Shown: piece after piece, positions 42,663-51,100 of the stretch | Position numbering within the stretch: the first letter of the stretch is position 1 | Layout: the number at the start of each line of letters is the position of its first letter | NCBI RefSeq assembly: GCF_008001235.1 | Contig: NZ_CP040751.1 | Span: forward strand, 3,537,501 to 3,601,500 | DNA length: 64,000 bases | Source of the DNA: Salidesulfovibrio onnuriiensis | GTDB taxonomy: Bacteria > Desulfobacterota > Desulfovibrionia > Desulfovibrionales > Desulfovibrionaceae | Reading direction: 5' to 3' | The notes under the pieces: model-generated | Seen by the model: only the letters and a program-made list of their open reading frames with translations | Told to the model about the DNA's origin: nothing | Database searches by the model: none | Program-made: the position numbers and the translations under genes

Positions 42663-42768
42663 CCGGGGAGGATTCATGCCTGAAGCGAAGAGATGGCATT
42701 ATTTCTAATATCTTCGCGCCGCCGGGGCCGCTATGCTTTCCCCAAGGAAATCCCAGCAAGGCGAAACC

Positions 42769-43497
42769 ATGAAAGCACTCTTCCCCATTCTCCTGGCAGC
42801 CATGGCGCTGTTTCTGCCCCCCGGAACAACGCATGCCTACGACATAAACGACCTGAGCATCTATACCGAGGAATACCCGCCGTACAATTATCGGGAAGAC
42901 AAGAAGGTGGCCGGAACCTCCACGGAGATCGTCCTGGAAATCCTCCAGCGGCTGGGTTCCAAACTCCAGCGGGAGAACATCCAGCTCGTGCCCTGGGCGC
43001 GGGCCTATGAGGCGGTGCAGTACGACACGAACGCCATCATCTACAGCATGGCCCACACCGAGCACCGGGCCGATCTCTTCAAATGGGCCTGCCCGGTGGG
43101 CAGGGTCAGGATCGGACTTATCGCTCCCAAGGCAAAGCACATCGTCATCCGCTGCCCCGAGGACCTGAGGAGATACCGCATAGGCGTGGTGCGCGAGGAC
43201 ATCGGCCACCAGCTCATGCGCAAAATCATATCCGACCGGGACATGGACATCGCCAATTCCTCGGAACAGAACATGCGCAAGCTGCTCACCGGCCGTATCG
43301 ACCTTTTCTCCTACGACCTCAACGTGGCCCGGGACGTCCTACGCAGGCTCGGCCTGGACCCGGACCAGTTCGAAACGGTCTATGTCCTCGAAGAACAGGA
43401 CCTATGCATCGGTTTCCACATGGACGCCGATGACGAACTGGTGCGCGCCTTCCAGCGGACTCTGGACGAGATCAACAGGGAAAAGAACACGCCATGA
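42769..43497 (+). CDS. Family-3 solute-binding protein, paralog B flanking msrAB
   Basis: A 242-residue exported protein: signal peptide ending GTTHA, then YDINDLSIYTEEYPPYNY, ENIQLVPWARAYEAVQ, YRIGVVREDIGHQL, and GRIDLFSYDLNVARD. Long identical stretches link it to the gene at 40731, so the two derive from one duplication with msrAB between them. Start MKALFP at 42769 follows AAGGCGA; the longer frame start at 42733 has no site. Confidence 0.85.
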   Translation: MKALFPILLAAMALFLPPGTTHAYDINDLSIYTEEYPPYNYREDKKVAGTSTEIVLEILQRLGSKLQRENIQLVPWARAYEAVQYDTNAIIYSMAHTEHRADLFKWACPVGRVRIGLIAPKAKHIVIRCPEDLRRYRIGVVREDIGHQLMRKIISDRDMDIANSSEQNMRKLLTGRIDLFSYDLNVARDVLRRLGLDPDQFETVYVLEEQDLCIGFHMDADDELVRAFQRTLDEINREKNTP

Positions 43498-43523
43498 AAA
43501 AGGCCGCCCCATCCGGAGCGGCC
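43496..43523 (-). terminator. Terminator of the small exported protein gene
   Basis: On the minus strand GGCCGC/GCGGCC with inner CC/GG pairs is followed by TTTTT. It overlaps the end of the convergent solute-binding gene and may serve both. Confidence 0.8.
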
Positions 43524-43543
43524 CTGCGTTTCCTCTATCAAAA

Positions 43544-43834
43544 TCATTCCTCGGAATCGTGCCCGGGAGCTGTGCCCGCTCCCGCATCGGGTTCGCCGGG
43601 CCGCAGGGGCTGGACGCCCTGACGCTCCACGTCGGTGATCTTGCCGCCCTTCCCGCGAATGATGAGCGTGGGCCGGGCCTCGCCCTGCCCGGGAGCGAAA
43701 TCCATGCTGCGAGGCGGCTGGCCGTCCCCCTTCTTGTGCCCCGGCCCCTGACCCTCCAGGGCCAGGGCCCCGAAAGCAGCCAGCAGAACGGCGGCAAAGG
43801 CGGGCAATAAAGCTTTTATCAACGTGCGCATCAT
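43544..43834 (-). CDS. Small exported protein, unknown
   Basis: A 96-residue protein with an N-terminal signal peptide (MMRTLIKALLPAFAAVLLAA then FGALALEGQ), a Gly/Pro/Gln-rich mature part, one short beta motif RPTLIIRGKGGKITDV and an acidic end HDSEE. GAGGGGA lies 11 nt before the first ATG. No family recognised. Confidence 0.65.
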   Translation of the reverse strand: MMRTLIKALLPAFAAVLLAAFGALALEGQGPGHKKGDGQPPRSMDFAPGQGEARPTLIIRGKGGKITDVERQGVQPLRPGEPDAGAGTAPGHDSEE

Positions 43835-44157
43835 AATCAGTATATCCCCTCGGTGCCCCGGCATCAAGCAATGCCCGTGCCGAAACAAAATCTCCCCGCA
43901 CCGTCGGCATTCCCCGAACATGGCCGACGTATTCCCGCATGAACCAGAGCAGGATTTGCGCACGAGGCGCGCAGGATTGGGCGGGCGGCGCAACCTTGCC
44001 AAGGCTTTGGGGATGCTGTCAACGAACGAAATATTATTGGACAACAAAAAACTGTTCCCATTCGGAAAAAAAAACTATATTACGCGCGTTCCGGCAACAC
44101 CGGTCCGTGTGCGCCCGCCCCGGGCAGCGCGGAAATCCACTTGATAAGGGGGGCCGC
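43835..44157. other. Intergenic region upstream of potA
   Basis: About 320 bp. It must hold the minus-strand promoter for the small exported gene and the plus-strand promoter for potABCD. A good -10, TATATT (44076-44081), has only a weak -35 (TGTTCC) 17 nt upstream. The left part has GC-rich inverted segments. No gene or known riboswitch is seen. Confidence 0.45.
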
Positions 44158-45264
44158 ATGACTGGACAAAATCCGATCATCCGGTTGCAGAACCTCGCAA
44201 TGAGGTTCGATGACACCGACATCCTCGAGGATATCAACCTCGACATCCATAACGGCGAATTCCTGACCTTGCTCGGCCCCAGTGGCTGCGGCAAGACCAC
44301 TATCCTGCGCCTTATCGCAGGGTTCGAAACACCGACCGCGGGAAAAATTCTCATCGACGGGAAAGAGGTCAACGCCCTGCCCGCCAACCAGCGGCGCGTC
44401 AATACGGTCTTCCAGAGCTACGCGCTCTTCCCGCACATGACCGTTTACGACAACCTGGCCTTTGGCCTGAAGATGTCGGGCACGCCCAAGGACGAGATCG
44501 ACCTCCGGGTGCGCGAGGCCCTGGACATGGTCGACCTGGGCCGCATGGCGAAACGCATGCCCGCCCGCCTTTCCGGCGGTCAGCAGCAGCGCGTGGCCAT
44601 TGCCCGGGCCGTGGTCAACAAGCCCCTGGCCCTGCTCCTGGACGAGCCCCTTTCCGCTCTGGACGCCAAGCTGCGCAAGCGCATGCAGATCCAGCTCAAG
44701 GAACTGTGCAAGGAACTGGGCATCACCTTCGTCTTCGTGACCCACGACCAGGAAGAGGCCTTTGCCATGTCCGACCGCGTGGTGGTCATGAACGAGGGGC
44801 GCATCGAGCAGACCGGCAAGCCCGAAGAGGTTTACGAGGAACCCACCAACCTCTACGTGGCCAAGTTCGTGGGCGAGACCTGCATCCTGGACGGCGTGGC
44901 AGGCTTCAAGGAAGGCGGCGTGCTGCACGCCTTCGTGGAAGGCAACCCCTGCAACCTGGTCACCAAGCGCGAGTTCGAGGCCGACGATCCCATCAAGGTG
45001 GTGCTGCGGCCCGAGGACATCGTGGTCGAGGACACCCCCACGGAAGGACACGAGGACCAGCTCTGGCTGCCGGGAACCGTGCGCGAAACCGTGTACAAGG
45101 GAAGCACCTGGGACATGCTCGTGGACCTGGACTGTGGCAAGGAAGTGCTGGTCACCGAGTTTTTCAACGAGGACGACGACCGCATCTGGCAGAAGCCGGG
45201 CGACAAGGTCGTGGTCAGTTGGTTCAAAGGCTGGGAGGTCGTGCTTCCGGATGAACAACTCTAA
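44158..45264 (+). CDS. potA: Spermidine/putrescine ABC transporter ATPase
   Basis: PotA energises polyamine uptake. The 368-residue protein has Walker A GPSGCGKTT, signature LSGGQQQRVAIARAV, Walker B LLLDEPLSALD, switch His in FVTHDQEEA, and a C-terminal TOBE regulatory domain. ATG at 44158 follows AAGGGGGGCC; the open frame before it is non-coding in style. It is first in a tightly packed potABCD operon. Confidence 0.95.
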   Translation: MTGQNPIIRLQNLAMRFDDTDILEDINLDIHNGEFLTLLGPSGCGKTTILRLIAGFETPTAGKILIDGKEVNALPANQRRVNTVFQSYALFPHMTVYDNLAFGLKMSGTPKDEIDLRVREALDMVDLGRMAKRMPARLSGGQQQRVAIARAVVNKPLALLLDEPLSALDAKLRKRMQIQLKELCKELGITFVFVTHDQEEAFAMSDRVVVMNEGRIEQTGKPEEVYEEPTNLYVAKFVGETCILDGVAGFKEGGVLHAFVEGNPCNLVTKREFEADDPIKVVLRPEDIVVEDTPTEGHEDQLWLPGTVRETVYKGSTWDMLVDLDCGKEVLVTEFFNEDDDRIWQKPGDKVVVSWFKGWEVVLPDEQL

Positions 45265-46114
45265 GCTTTTCAAACGCATATCCATAGGCGGGGCAGCCTT
45301 CTGGCTGGCGATCTTCGCCCTGGCGCCCAACCTGCTGGTGCTGGCCGCCAGCTTCCTTACCCGCGACGAGGCCAGCCTGATTGCGCCGGTCCTTTCGCTG
45401 GACGGGTACGGGGCCATCTTCGATCCGGTATTCCTGGGCGTGCTGGGCAAGTCCATCTACCTGGCGGCGGGGTCCACCCTGCTCTGCCTGCTGGCGGCCT
45501 ACCCCTTCGCCTATACCCTGGCCCGCATGAAGACCCGGTTCCGGCCGCTGCTGCTCATGCTGGTCATGATCCCGTTCTGGACCAACTCGTTGATCCGCAC
45601 CTACGCCCTGGTGTTCATCCTCAAGTCCAAGGGGCTGCTTTCCACGGCCCTGCTCTGGCTCGGGCTCATCGATAAGCCCGTTTCCTTCATGTACACCGAG
45701 ACGGCCGTGTTCATCGGCATGACCTATACCCTGCTGCCGTTCATGATCCTGCCCATCTTCTCCTCCGTGGAAAAGCTGGACAATCGGCTGCTGGAGGCCG
45801 CAGGCGACCTGGGCGCGAGCAAGTACAAGACCTTCCGCCACGTGACCCTGCCCCTGACCATGCCCGGCATCATCGCCGGGTGCATGATGGTCTTTCTCCC
45901 GGCGCTGGGCATGTTCTACATCCCGGACCTGCTGGGCGGCGGCAAGAACCTGCTGGTGGGCAACTTCATCAAGAACCAGTTCCTGGTTTCCCGCAACTGG
46001 CCCGCGGGCGCCGCCGCCAGCGTGGTGCTGACCATGCTCATGCTCTTGCTCATGTGGGGCTACCACCTGAGCGCCAAGCGCCTGGGCAAGAAGACCGAGG
46101 GGACCGCGCTATGA
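45251..46114 (+). CDS. potB: Spermidine/putrescine ABC transporter permease B
   Basis: A 287-residue permease with about six helices and the inner-membrane EAA loop LLEAAGDLGASKYKTFRHV, which docks to PotA. The start MNNSKLFKR overlaps potA by 14 nt. With PotC it forms the membrane channel for polyamines. Confidence 0.93.
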   Translation: MNNSKLFKRISIGGAAFWLAIFALAPNLLVLAASFLTRDEASLIAPVLSLDGYGAIFDPVFLGVLGKSIYLAAGSTLLCLLAAYPFAYTLARMKTRFRPLLLMLVMIPFWTNSLIRTYALVFILKSKGLLSTALLWLGLIDKPVSFMYTETAVFIGMTYTLLPFMILPIFSSVEKLDNRLLEAAGDLGASKYKTFRHVTLPLTMPGIIAGCMMVFLPALGMFYIPDLLGGGKNLLVGNFIKNQFLVSRNWPAGAAASVVLTMLMLLLMWGYHLSAKRLGKKTEGTAL

Positions 46115-46881
46115 TGAGAGTGCTCTGGAACACCGCACGGCTCCTGCCGGTCTATGTTTTCCTCTACCTGCCCCTGGCCGTGCTCATCACCTTCAGCTTC
46201 AACAGCTCCAAGTACTCCACGGCCTGGAAGGGTTTCACCTGGCAATGGTACACCAAGCTGGCGGCCAACTCCCAGCTGGTGGAGGCGGCGCTCAATTCCC
46301 TGACCATCGCCACCCTGGCCGCGTCCATCGCCTCGGGCCTGGGCGTGCTCCTGGCCGTGGCCCTGTTCCGCTACCGCTTCAAGGGCCGCGACATGATGCA
46401 GGCCAGCCTGTTCGTGGTCATGATGAGCCCGGACATCGTCATGGGCGTGTCGCTGCTGCTGCTCTTCGTGGCGGTGGGCATGAGCCCCGGCTTCTGGCCG
46501 CTGCTCACGGCGCACGTGACCTTCTGCATCCCGTTCGTCACGGCCACGGTCTATTCGCGGCTCAAGGGTTTCGACCCGCACCTCATCGAGGCGGCCGAAG
46601 ACCTGGGCGCGGGCGAGTTCCGCACCTTCCGGCACGTTATCCTGCCCATGATCATGCCCGCGGTGCTGGCAGGCTGGCTGCTTTCCTTCACCCTGTCCAT
46701 GGACGACGTGATCATCAGCTTCTTCGTGACAGGGCCGGACTTTGAAATTTTGCCGCTGCGGATCTTCGCGATGGTCAAAATGGGCGTGAAACCCGATGTG
46801 AACGCGCTCAGTGCAATCATGGTCGGCATCACCGTATGCTGTGTGTTTGTATCCCACTTACTCATGAGGAAACGAAAGTGA
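46111..46881 (+). CDS. potC: Spermidine/putrescine ABC transporter permease C
   Basis: A 256-residue permease with six helices and an EAA loop IEAAEDLGAGEFRTFRHV. It starts at an ATGA overlap with potB (46111-46114). C-terminal MRKRK is followed by the potD start in overlap. Confidence 0.93.
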   Translation: MMRVLWNTARLLPVYVFLYLPLAVLITFSFNSSKYSTAWKGFTWQWYTKLAANSQLVEAALNSLTIATLAASIASGLGVLLAVALFRYRFKGRDMMQASLFVVMMSPDIVMGVSLLLLFVAVGMSPGFWPLLTAHVTFCIPFVTATVYSRLKGFDPHLIEAAEDLGAGEFRTFRHVILPMIMPAVLAGWLLSFTLSMDDVIISFFVTGPDFEILPLRIFAMVKMGVKPDVNALSAIMVGITVCCVFVSHLLMRKRK

Positions 46882-47918
46882 AAAGAACCCTTCTCATCGT
46901 CTTCGCATTGGCCTGCGCCATCTTTACCGCAGGCGTGGTGCGTGCTGGGTCCGGCGTGGTGTACGTCTACAACTGGACGGAATACATCCCCGAAGGCGTC
47001 ATCGAGCAATTCTCGGACGAGACCGGCATCAAGGTGGTCTACGCCACCTATGAGAGCAACGAAGCCATGTACGCCAAGCTCAAGATGCTCGGCAACAAGG
47101 GCTTTGACGTCATCATCCCGTCCACCTACTTCGTGAGCAAGATGGCACGTGAAGGCATGCTGCACGAGATCGACAAGGCAAAACTCAAGAACTTCAAGAA
47201 TCTTGACGCTGCCTATCTCGACCAGCCCTTCGACAAAGGCAACAAATACTCCGTGCCCTACACCTGGGGCGGCACCGGCATCCTGGCCAACCCGGACAAG
47301 CTGGGCGTCATGCCCGCCAAGTGGGCCGACCTGTGGAAGCCCGAATACAAGGGAACCCTGCTGCTGCAGGACGACCTGCGCGAGGTCTTCGGCATGGCCC
47401 TCAAGGCCAAGGGCTACTCCCTCAACGACACCGATCCCAAGCACATCGAAGAGGCTTACGAGTACCTCAAGGAACTCATGCCCTCGGTGCGCACCTTCAA
47501 CTCCGACAGCCCCAAGGTGCCCTTCCTGAACGAGGAAGTGGACGCGGGCATGATCTGGAACGGCGAAGCCTACGTGGCCATGGGCGAGGCCCCGGCCCTG
47601 AAGTTCGTCTGGCCCGAGGAAGGCGGCATCCTGTGGATGGACTGCATGGCCATCCCGGCCGGAGCCGAGAACATCGACGAAGCGCACGCCTTCATCGACT
47701 TCATCCTGCGGCCCGAGATCGCCAAGCTCATGGTCGAGGAATGGGGCTACGCCACCCCGAACAAGGCCGCCATGGCGCTGCTGGACGACGACATGCGCAC
47801 CAGCACCGTCATCTTCCCGAGCAAGGAAACCATGGCCAAGTCCGAGTTCCAGGACGACATCGGCGAGTCCATCGTCATCTACGAAAAGTACTGGAACCTG
47901 CTCAAGGGCGGGGAATAG
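46878..47918 (+). CDS. potD: Spermidine/putrescine-binding protein
   Basis: A 346-residue periplasmic receptor. Signal peptide LIVFALACAIFTAGVVRA; then VVYVYNWTEYIPEGVIEQF, FDVIIPSTYFVSKM and DAGMIWNGEAYVAM, typical of PotD/F. GTG at 46878 is the start (GAGGAAA before it) and overlaps the potC stop by 4 nt. It delivers polyamine to PotABC. Confidence 0.93.
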   Translation: MKRTLLIVFALACAIFTAGVVRAGSGVVYVYNWTEYIPEGVIEQFSDETGIKVVYATYESNEAMYAKLKMLGNKGFDVIIPSTYFVSKMAREGMLHEIDKAKLKNFKNLDAAYLDQPFDKGNKYSVPYTWGGTGILANPDKLGVMPAKWADLWKPEYKGTLLLQDDLREVFGMALKAKGYSLNDTDPKHIEEAYEYLKELMPSVRTFNSDSPKVPFLNEEVDAGMIWNGEAYVAMGEAPALKFVWPEEGGILWMDCMAIPAGAENIDEAHAFIDFILRPEIAKLMVEEWGYATPNKAAMALLDDDMRTSTVIFPSKETMAKSEFQDDIGESIVIYEKYWNLLKGGE

Positions 47919-47930
47919 TTTGAAAAGAAT

Positions 47931-47968
47931 CGGGGGAAGGAAACTTTTGAAAAAGTATCCTTCCCCCG
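47931..47968. repeat. Long imperfect hairpin downstream of potD
   Basis: CGGGGGAAGGA and TCCTTCCCCCG pair around an inner ACTTTT/AAAAAGT segment. I recall similar GGGGAAGGAAAC..CTTTTG..CCTTCCCCC hairpins at gene ends in Desulfovibrio, so this may be a family-specific intergenic repeat. It has no T-run of its own. Confidence 0.55.
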
Positions 47969-47996
47969 AACCCCCATCCTTCAAAACCTTCTGGCG

Positions 47997-48034
47997 AACC
48001 GCCCCGGCTGCCGACGCAACCGGGGCGGTTTTTT
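47997..48034 (+). terminator. Terminator of the potABCD operon
   Basis: AACCGCCCCGG/CCGGGGCGGTT forms an 11-bp stem with a 12-nt loop and T6 tail, 79 nt after potD. Confidence 0.88.
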
Positions 48035-48107
48035 AGTCACTAAAATCGGTCATGAAATTATATGGTTGCCTGTCGCAATTTCCTGCGTTCCGGGCTAATT
48101 ACTGCCA

Positions 48108-49115
48108 ATGCCGAACACACACAGAAACATCCGCTGGGGCATTGCCGGTCTCGGCAATATCGCGCACCGGTTCGCGGGCGACCTGGTGCATCACGCCGAG
48201 AACGCGAAGCTGGCCGCCGTGGCCGCACGGGACGGAAAGCGGGCGCAGGAGTTCGCCGCACAGCATGGCTGCGAAATCTCCCACGGTTCCTATGAGGCGC
48301 TCGCCCTCGATAATACCATCGACATCGTCTATGTGGCGGTCATCCATCCCTTCCACAGGCAGCTGGTGGAACTCTTCCTGCGCCACGGCAAGCACGTGCT
48401 CGTGGAAAAGCCCGCCTTCACCAACCTGAAGGACTGGGACGACATGGCCGCGCTTGCCGCCGACAAGGGCCTGCTTCTGGCCGAAGCCATGAAGTCGGTG
48501 GCCTTCCCCGCCTATCGCGAACTGCTCCAATTCATCCGGGACAAAAACATCCGCCTCACGTCCGTGCAAGCCGCCTTCGGCGATCCCCAGGACTTTGACC
48601 CGACCCAGCAGATATTCAACAAATCCCTGTGCGGCGGGGCCACCCTGGATGTGGGCGTCTATGCCCTCTGGCTCTATTTCGATCTCTGCCGACACACGGA
48701 CTCCCTTCCTGGTCGCCCCGAATCGGTGAACATGGTCATCCACCCGGAGGCCGGAGTGGACAAAACCGCCACCTTTGTCTTTGGCGGGGACTGCAAGGGG
48801 ACTCTCTCCGCCTCCATTACCGAGGATCTCGAACGTACGGCGCGGCTTTGCGGGGATGACATTGAAATCATCATCCGGGAAAAATGGTGGAACCCGAAAT
48901 CCATCGACATCACCTGGAAAGGAATCAACCGCTCCATCCGCCATGAAGGCGCGGGCGGCGGTTTCGAGTACGAGATCGGGCATCTCTCCCGGCTCATTCA
49001 GGAAGGGAAAACACAGTCGGACGTTCTCAGCCATGCGGTGAGCCGCGAAGTCATCCGAACCATGGAAGAAGGTCTGTCCGCCAACGGATTGGCATACCTG
49101 ACCATCGCTGGCTAA
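48108..49115 (+). CDS. Gfo/Idh/MocA family NAD(P)-dependent oxidoreductase
   Basis: A 335-residue enzyme: N-terminal Rossmann fold (WGIAGLGNIAHRFAGDL), the active-site block VLVEKPAFTNL with Lys, and a C-terminal alpha/beta domain with GGATLDVGVYALW. The family reduces or oxidises sugars, inositols and related compounds; the substrate here is unknown. The start follows CCAATG-like sequence with a weak ribosome site. Confidence 0.9.
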   Translation: MPNTHRNIRWGIAGLGNIAHRFAGDLVHHAENAKLAAVAARDGKRAQEFAAQHGCEISHGSYEALALDNTIDIVYVAVIHPFHRQLVELFLRHGKHVLVEKPAFTNLKDWDDMAALAADKGLLLAEAMKSVAFPAYRELLQFIRDKNIRLTSVQAAFGDPQDFDPTQQIFNKSLCGGATLDVGVYALWLYFDLCRHTDSLPGRPESVNMVIHPEAGVDKTATFVFGGDCKGTLSASITEDLERTARLCGDDIEIIIREKWWNPKSIDITWKGINRSIRHEGAGGGFEYEIGHLSRLIQEGKTQSDVLSHAVSREVIRTMEEGLSANGLAYLTIAG

Positions 49116-49154
49116 AGCCGGCCGGAACCTACATCCCGGGGATCGCAAAGGGAA

Positions 49155-49922
49155 TTATTCCCTTTGCCCGCCGGAGGCATCCTCCTTCTCCCTACTCTCG
49201 CGCCAGCGGTAGACCATGGCCAGGCCGATGAACAGCACGACCACCCCAAAGGCGACAAGCAGCGCCCGCCAGGACGTCCAGTCCTCGAAAAACACGCCAT
49301 ACTGATCCTTGGCCCGCTCCCAGGTATCCAGAACCAGGGCCTCGAACCCGCGCATTTCATCCCGCTCCACCACAAGCCGGTCCAGGGCCTGCCGCACCGC
49401 GTAGCTGTCCGGGTCGTCCAGGGGATAAACATAGACGAACTCCCAGTAGCGATCCGGGGAAAAATAGGTATACAGGGCCACGCGCTCGCGGTCGCTGATG
49501 TCGAAGACCTCGCGGATGAGCCGCTTCTGGGGGAAGGCGTCCACCCGGATGAACGGGGTGCCGTGGATGGGAAGGAGCCGGGCCTGCTTCCGGCGCTGCT
49601 TGCGGGCCATCTCGGCCACTTCCCGGTAGTCGTAGCGGGAAAGATACATGGGTTCGGCGTAGTCGCCCACATTGACCAGGATGAGCGGCGAAAAGAAGCG
49701 CCTGTTCGCGGCGGGCTGGTAAAAGGCGACCATGGGATGCGTGGCCCTTTCCTTGTGCCCGTGCTCGGTCCGGAACGGAGCCACCACGCCCTCGGACAGC
49801 TGCTCCCATTCGTCCGGCAGGGTCAGCGCATAACCGTATTCCTCATTGCGGAAGGTCTGGTCGGCCACGGCCTGCACGGGCGCGACCAGCAGGAAGAGGA
49901 ACACGAGAAAACGGTACGGCAT
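49155..49922 (-). CDS. Exported C-tail-anchored protein, paralog 1
   Basis: A 255-residue protein with a signal peptide (FLVFLFLLVAPVQAVA), the recurrent opening YGYALTLPDEWEQL, a mixed alpha/beta domain, and a C-terminal helix (LLVAFGVVVLFIGLAMVYRW) with a charged tail. The same design, with a helix near the end, recurs at 50317 and 54668, so these are three related envelope proteins. Function unknown. ATG 49922 follows AAAGGGG. Confidence 0.75.
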   Translation of the reverse strand: MPYRFLVFLFLLVAPVQAVADQTFRNEEYGYALTLPDEWEQLSEGVVAPFRTEHGHKERATHPMVAFYQPAANRRFFSPLILVNVGDYAEPMYLSRYDYREVAEMARKQRRKQARLLPIHGTPFIRVDAFPQKRLIREVFDISDRERVALYTYFSPDRYWEFVYVYPLDDPDSYAVRQALDRLVVERDEMRGFEALVLDTWERAKDQYGVFFEDWTSWRALLVAFGVVVLFIGLAMVYRWRESREKEDASGGQRE

Positions 49923-50029
49923 CACAACCCCTTTTTCTTGGTTCCACCATAGGGGTGTTGGCCAAAAAGGGAAATGATTCCTTTGTGAAAAAGAGGGGCT
50001 CGGCAAAACCGAACCCCACCACAGACGTT

Positions 50030-50392
50030 CTACTTGTATGCCTTGAGATACTTGCGCTTGGGCAGGTGCCTGCCCAGGGAATACTGGGACTTGGTCATGC
50101 TGGATTCCCGTTTCTCGCGGCCGAATTGTTCGGGCATTTTCCGGCGTTCCCTGACGATCTTCGTCTTATGCAAATCGGGTTTATTCGGCTTCGCCCTCAT
50201 GAGCAATGCCGCCTTCACAGGCTGCGGTTCGGCCTCGTTGCGCATGAAAACCACGGGGTCCTGCGCTTGGTCTCGAACGGCCTCGGCCTTGGACTTCACC
50301 TTGGCCTCCATGTCCTTCAGCTTTTCCCAGCCGGACTTGCCCCCCTGGAGGATGGAGCGGAGTTCTTTCCGCCACTTTCCGGCATGATCCAT
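50030..50392 (-). CDS. Hypothetical basic protein
   Basis: A 120-residue Lys/Arg-rich soluble protein (MDHAGKWRKEL...KRKYLKAYK). Its N-terminus overlaps the 3' end of the next upstream gene by 76 nt if ATG 50392 is used; ATG 50311 would avoid this. The C-terminal part (RGREKRESSMTKSQYSLGRH-like, basic) suggests nucleic-acid or polymer contact. Family unknown. Confidence 0.5.
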   Translation of the reverse strand: MDHAGKWRKELRSILQGGKSGWEKLKDMEAKVKSKAEAVRDQAQDPVVFMRNEAEPQPVKAALLMRAKPNKPDLHKTKIVRERRKMPEQFGREKRESSMTKSQYSLGRHLPKRKYLKAYK

Positions 50393-51036
50393 TTCTTGAC
50401 CTTGAAAAAGATCACCAACCCGAAAATAATCCAGAAGACATAATCCATCTTCAGCCACTCCCAATCAAAATTCCATTTGGTTTCAAATGCGGTTTTATCG
50501 TCCAACTTCACATTGGCCACAAACGGCCTTGCCCCGAGAATGCGGTCCGAATTTTCGCCCCACAGCTTCACATACACGTATCCGCCGGAGGTGAAGAAAT
50601 AGAATTTGTGCAGTTCGTGCCCACCCATATGATAATGGAACGAGGCCGTTTTCCTGTCCCCGTCAAAGGAATGCTCACTTCGGACCTTACTGCCCTTGGT
50701 CTTGGCCCAGGCCTGCATGCGTTCCAGGTCCTCGCGGGCGTAGGTCTCCATGTTCCCCTTGAGGTTCTTGGCATTGAACTTTCCGGAACGGTTCACGTAA
50801 ACGGCGAGCCTGGAATCGATTTCCCCCTTGGCCCCCCGGGCCACGAAGGCCTCGACAAACCGGGTCTTGGCGTCGGGCTCGGTCTTGAGCCCCTTGACCA
50901 CGGAAGCCGGAGCCTGTCTCCATCCTTCGGGCAGACTGAAGGAATAGCCAAGGTCCTTGTTCACGACCTCGAAACCTGCGGCATGGGCAGGCATGGCGAG
51001 AAGAACGAGGATCAACAGAATCCGGCGCACAAGCAT
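50317..51036 (-). CDS. Exported C-tail-anchored protein, paralog 2
   Basis: A 239-residue protein with signal peptide (LLILVLLAMPAHAAG), then LGYSFSLPEGWRQA, a beta-rich domain, and a C-terminal helix (YVFWIIFGLVIFFKVKKW). It shares architecture and the LGYxxxLPexW opening with the genes at 49155 and 54668. It is near the first paralog but on the same strand with a small gene between. Function unknown. Confidence 0.75.
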   Translation of the reverse strand: MLVRRILLILVLLAMPAHAAGFEVVNKDLGYSFSLPEGWRQAPASVVKGLKTEPDAKTRFVEAFVARGAKGEIDSRLAVYVNRSGKFNAKNLKGNMETYAREDLERMQAWAKTKGSKVRSEHSFDGDRKTASFHYHMGGHELHKFYFFTSGGYVYVKLWGENSDRILGARPFVANVKLDDKTAFETKWNFDWEWLKMDYVFWIIFGLVIFFKVKKWIMPESGGKNSAPSSRGASPAGKS

Positions 51037-51100
51037 TCGCTTCTCCAGGAAATTCGTGTGATACGCAATCAGGATTCCCTACCCCAATATAGAATCATGC

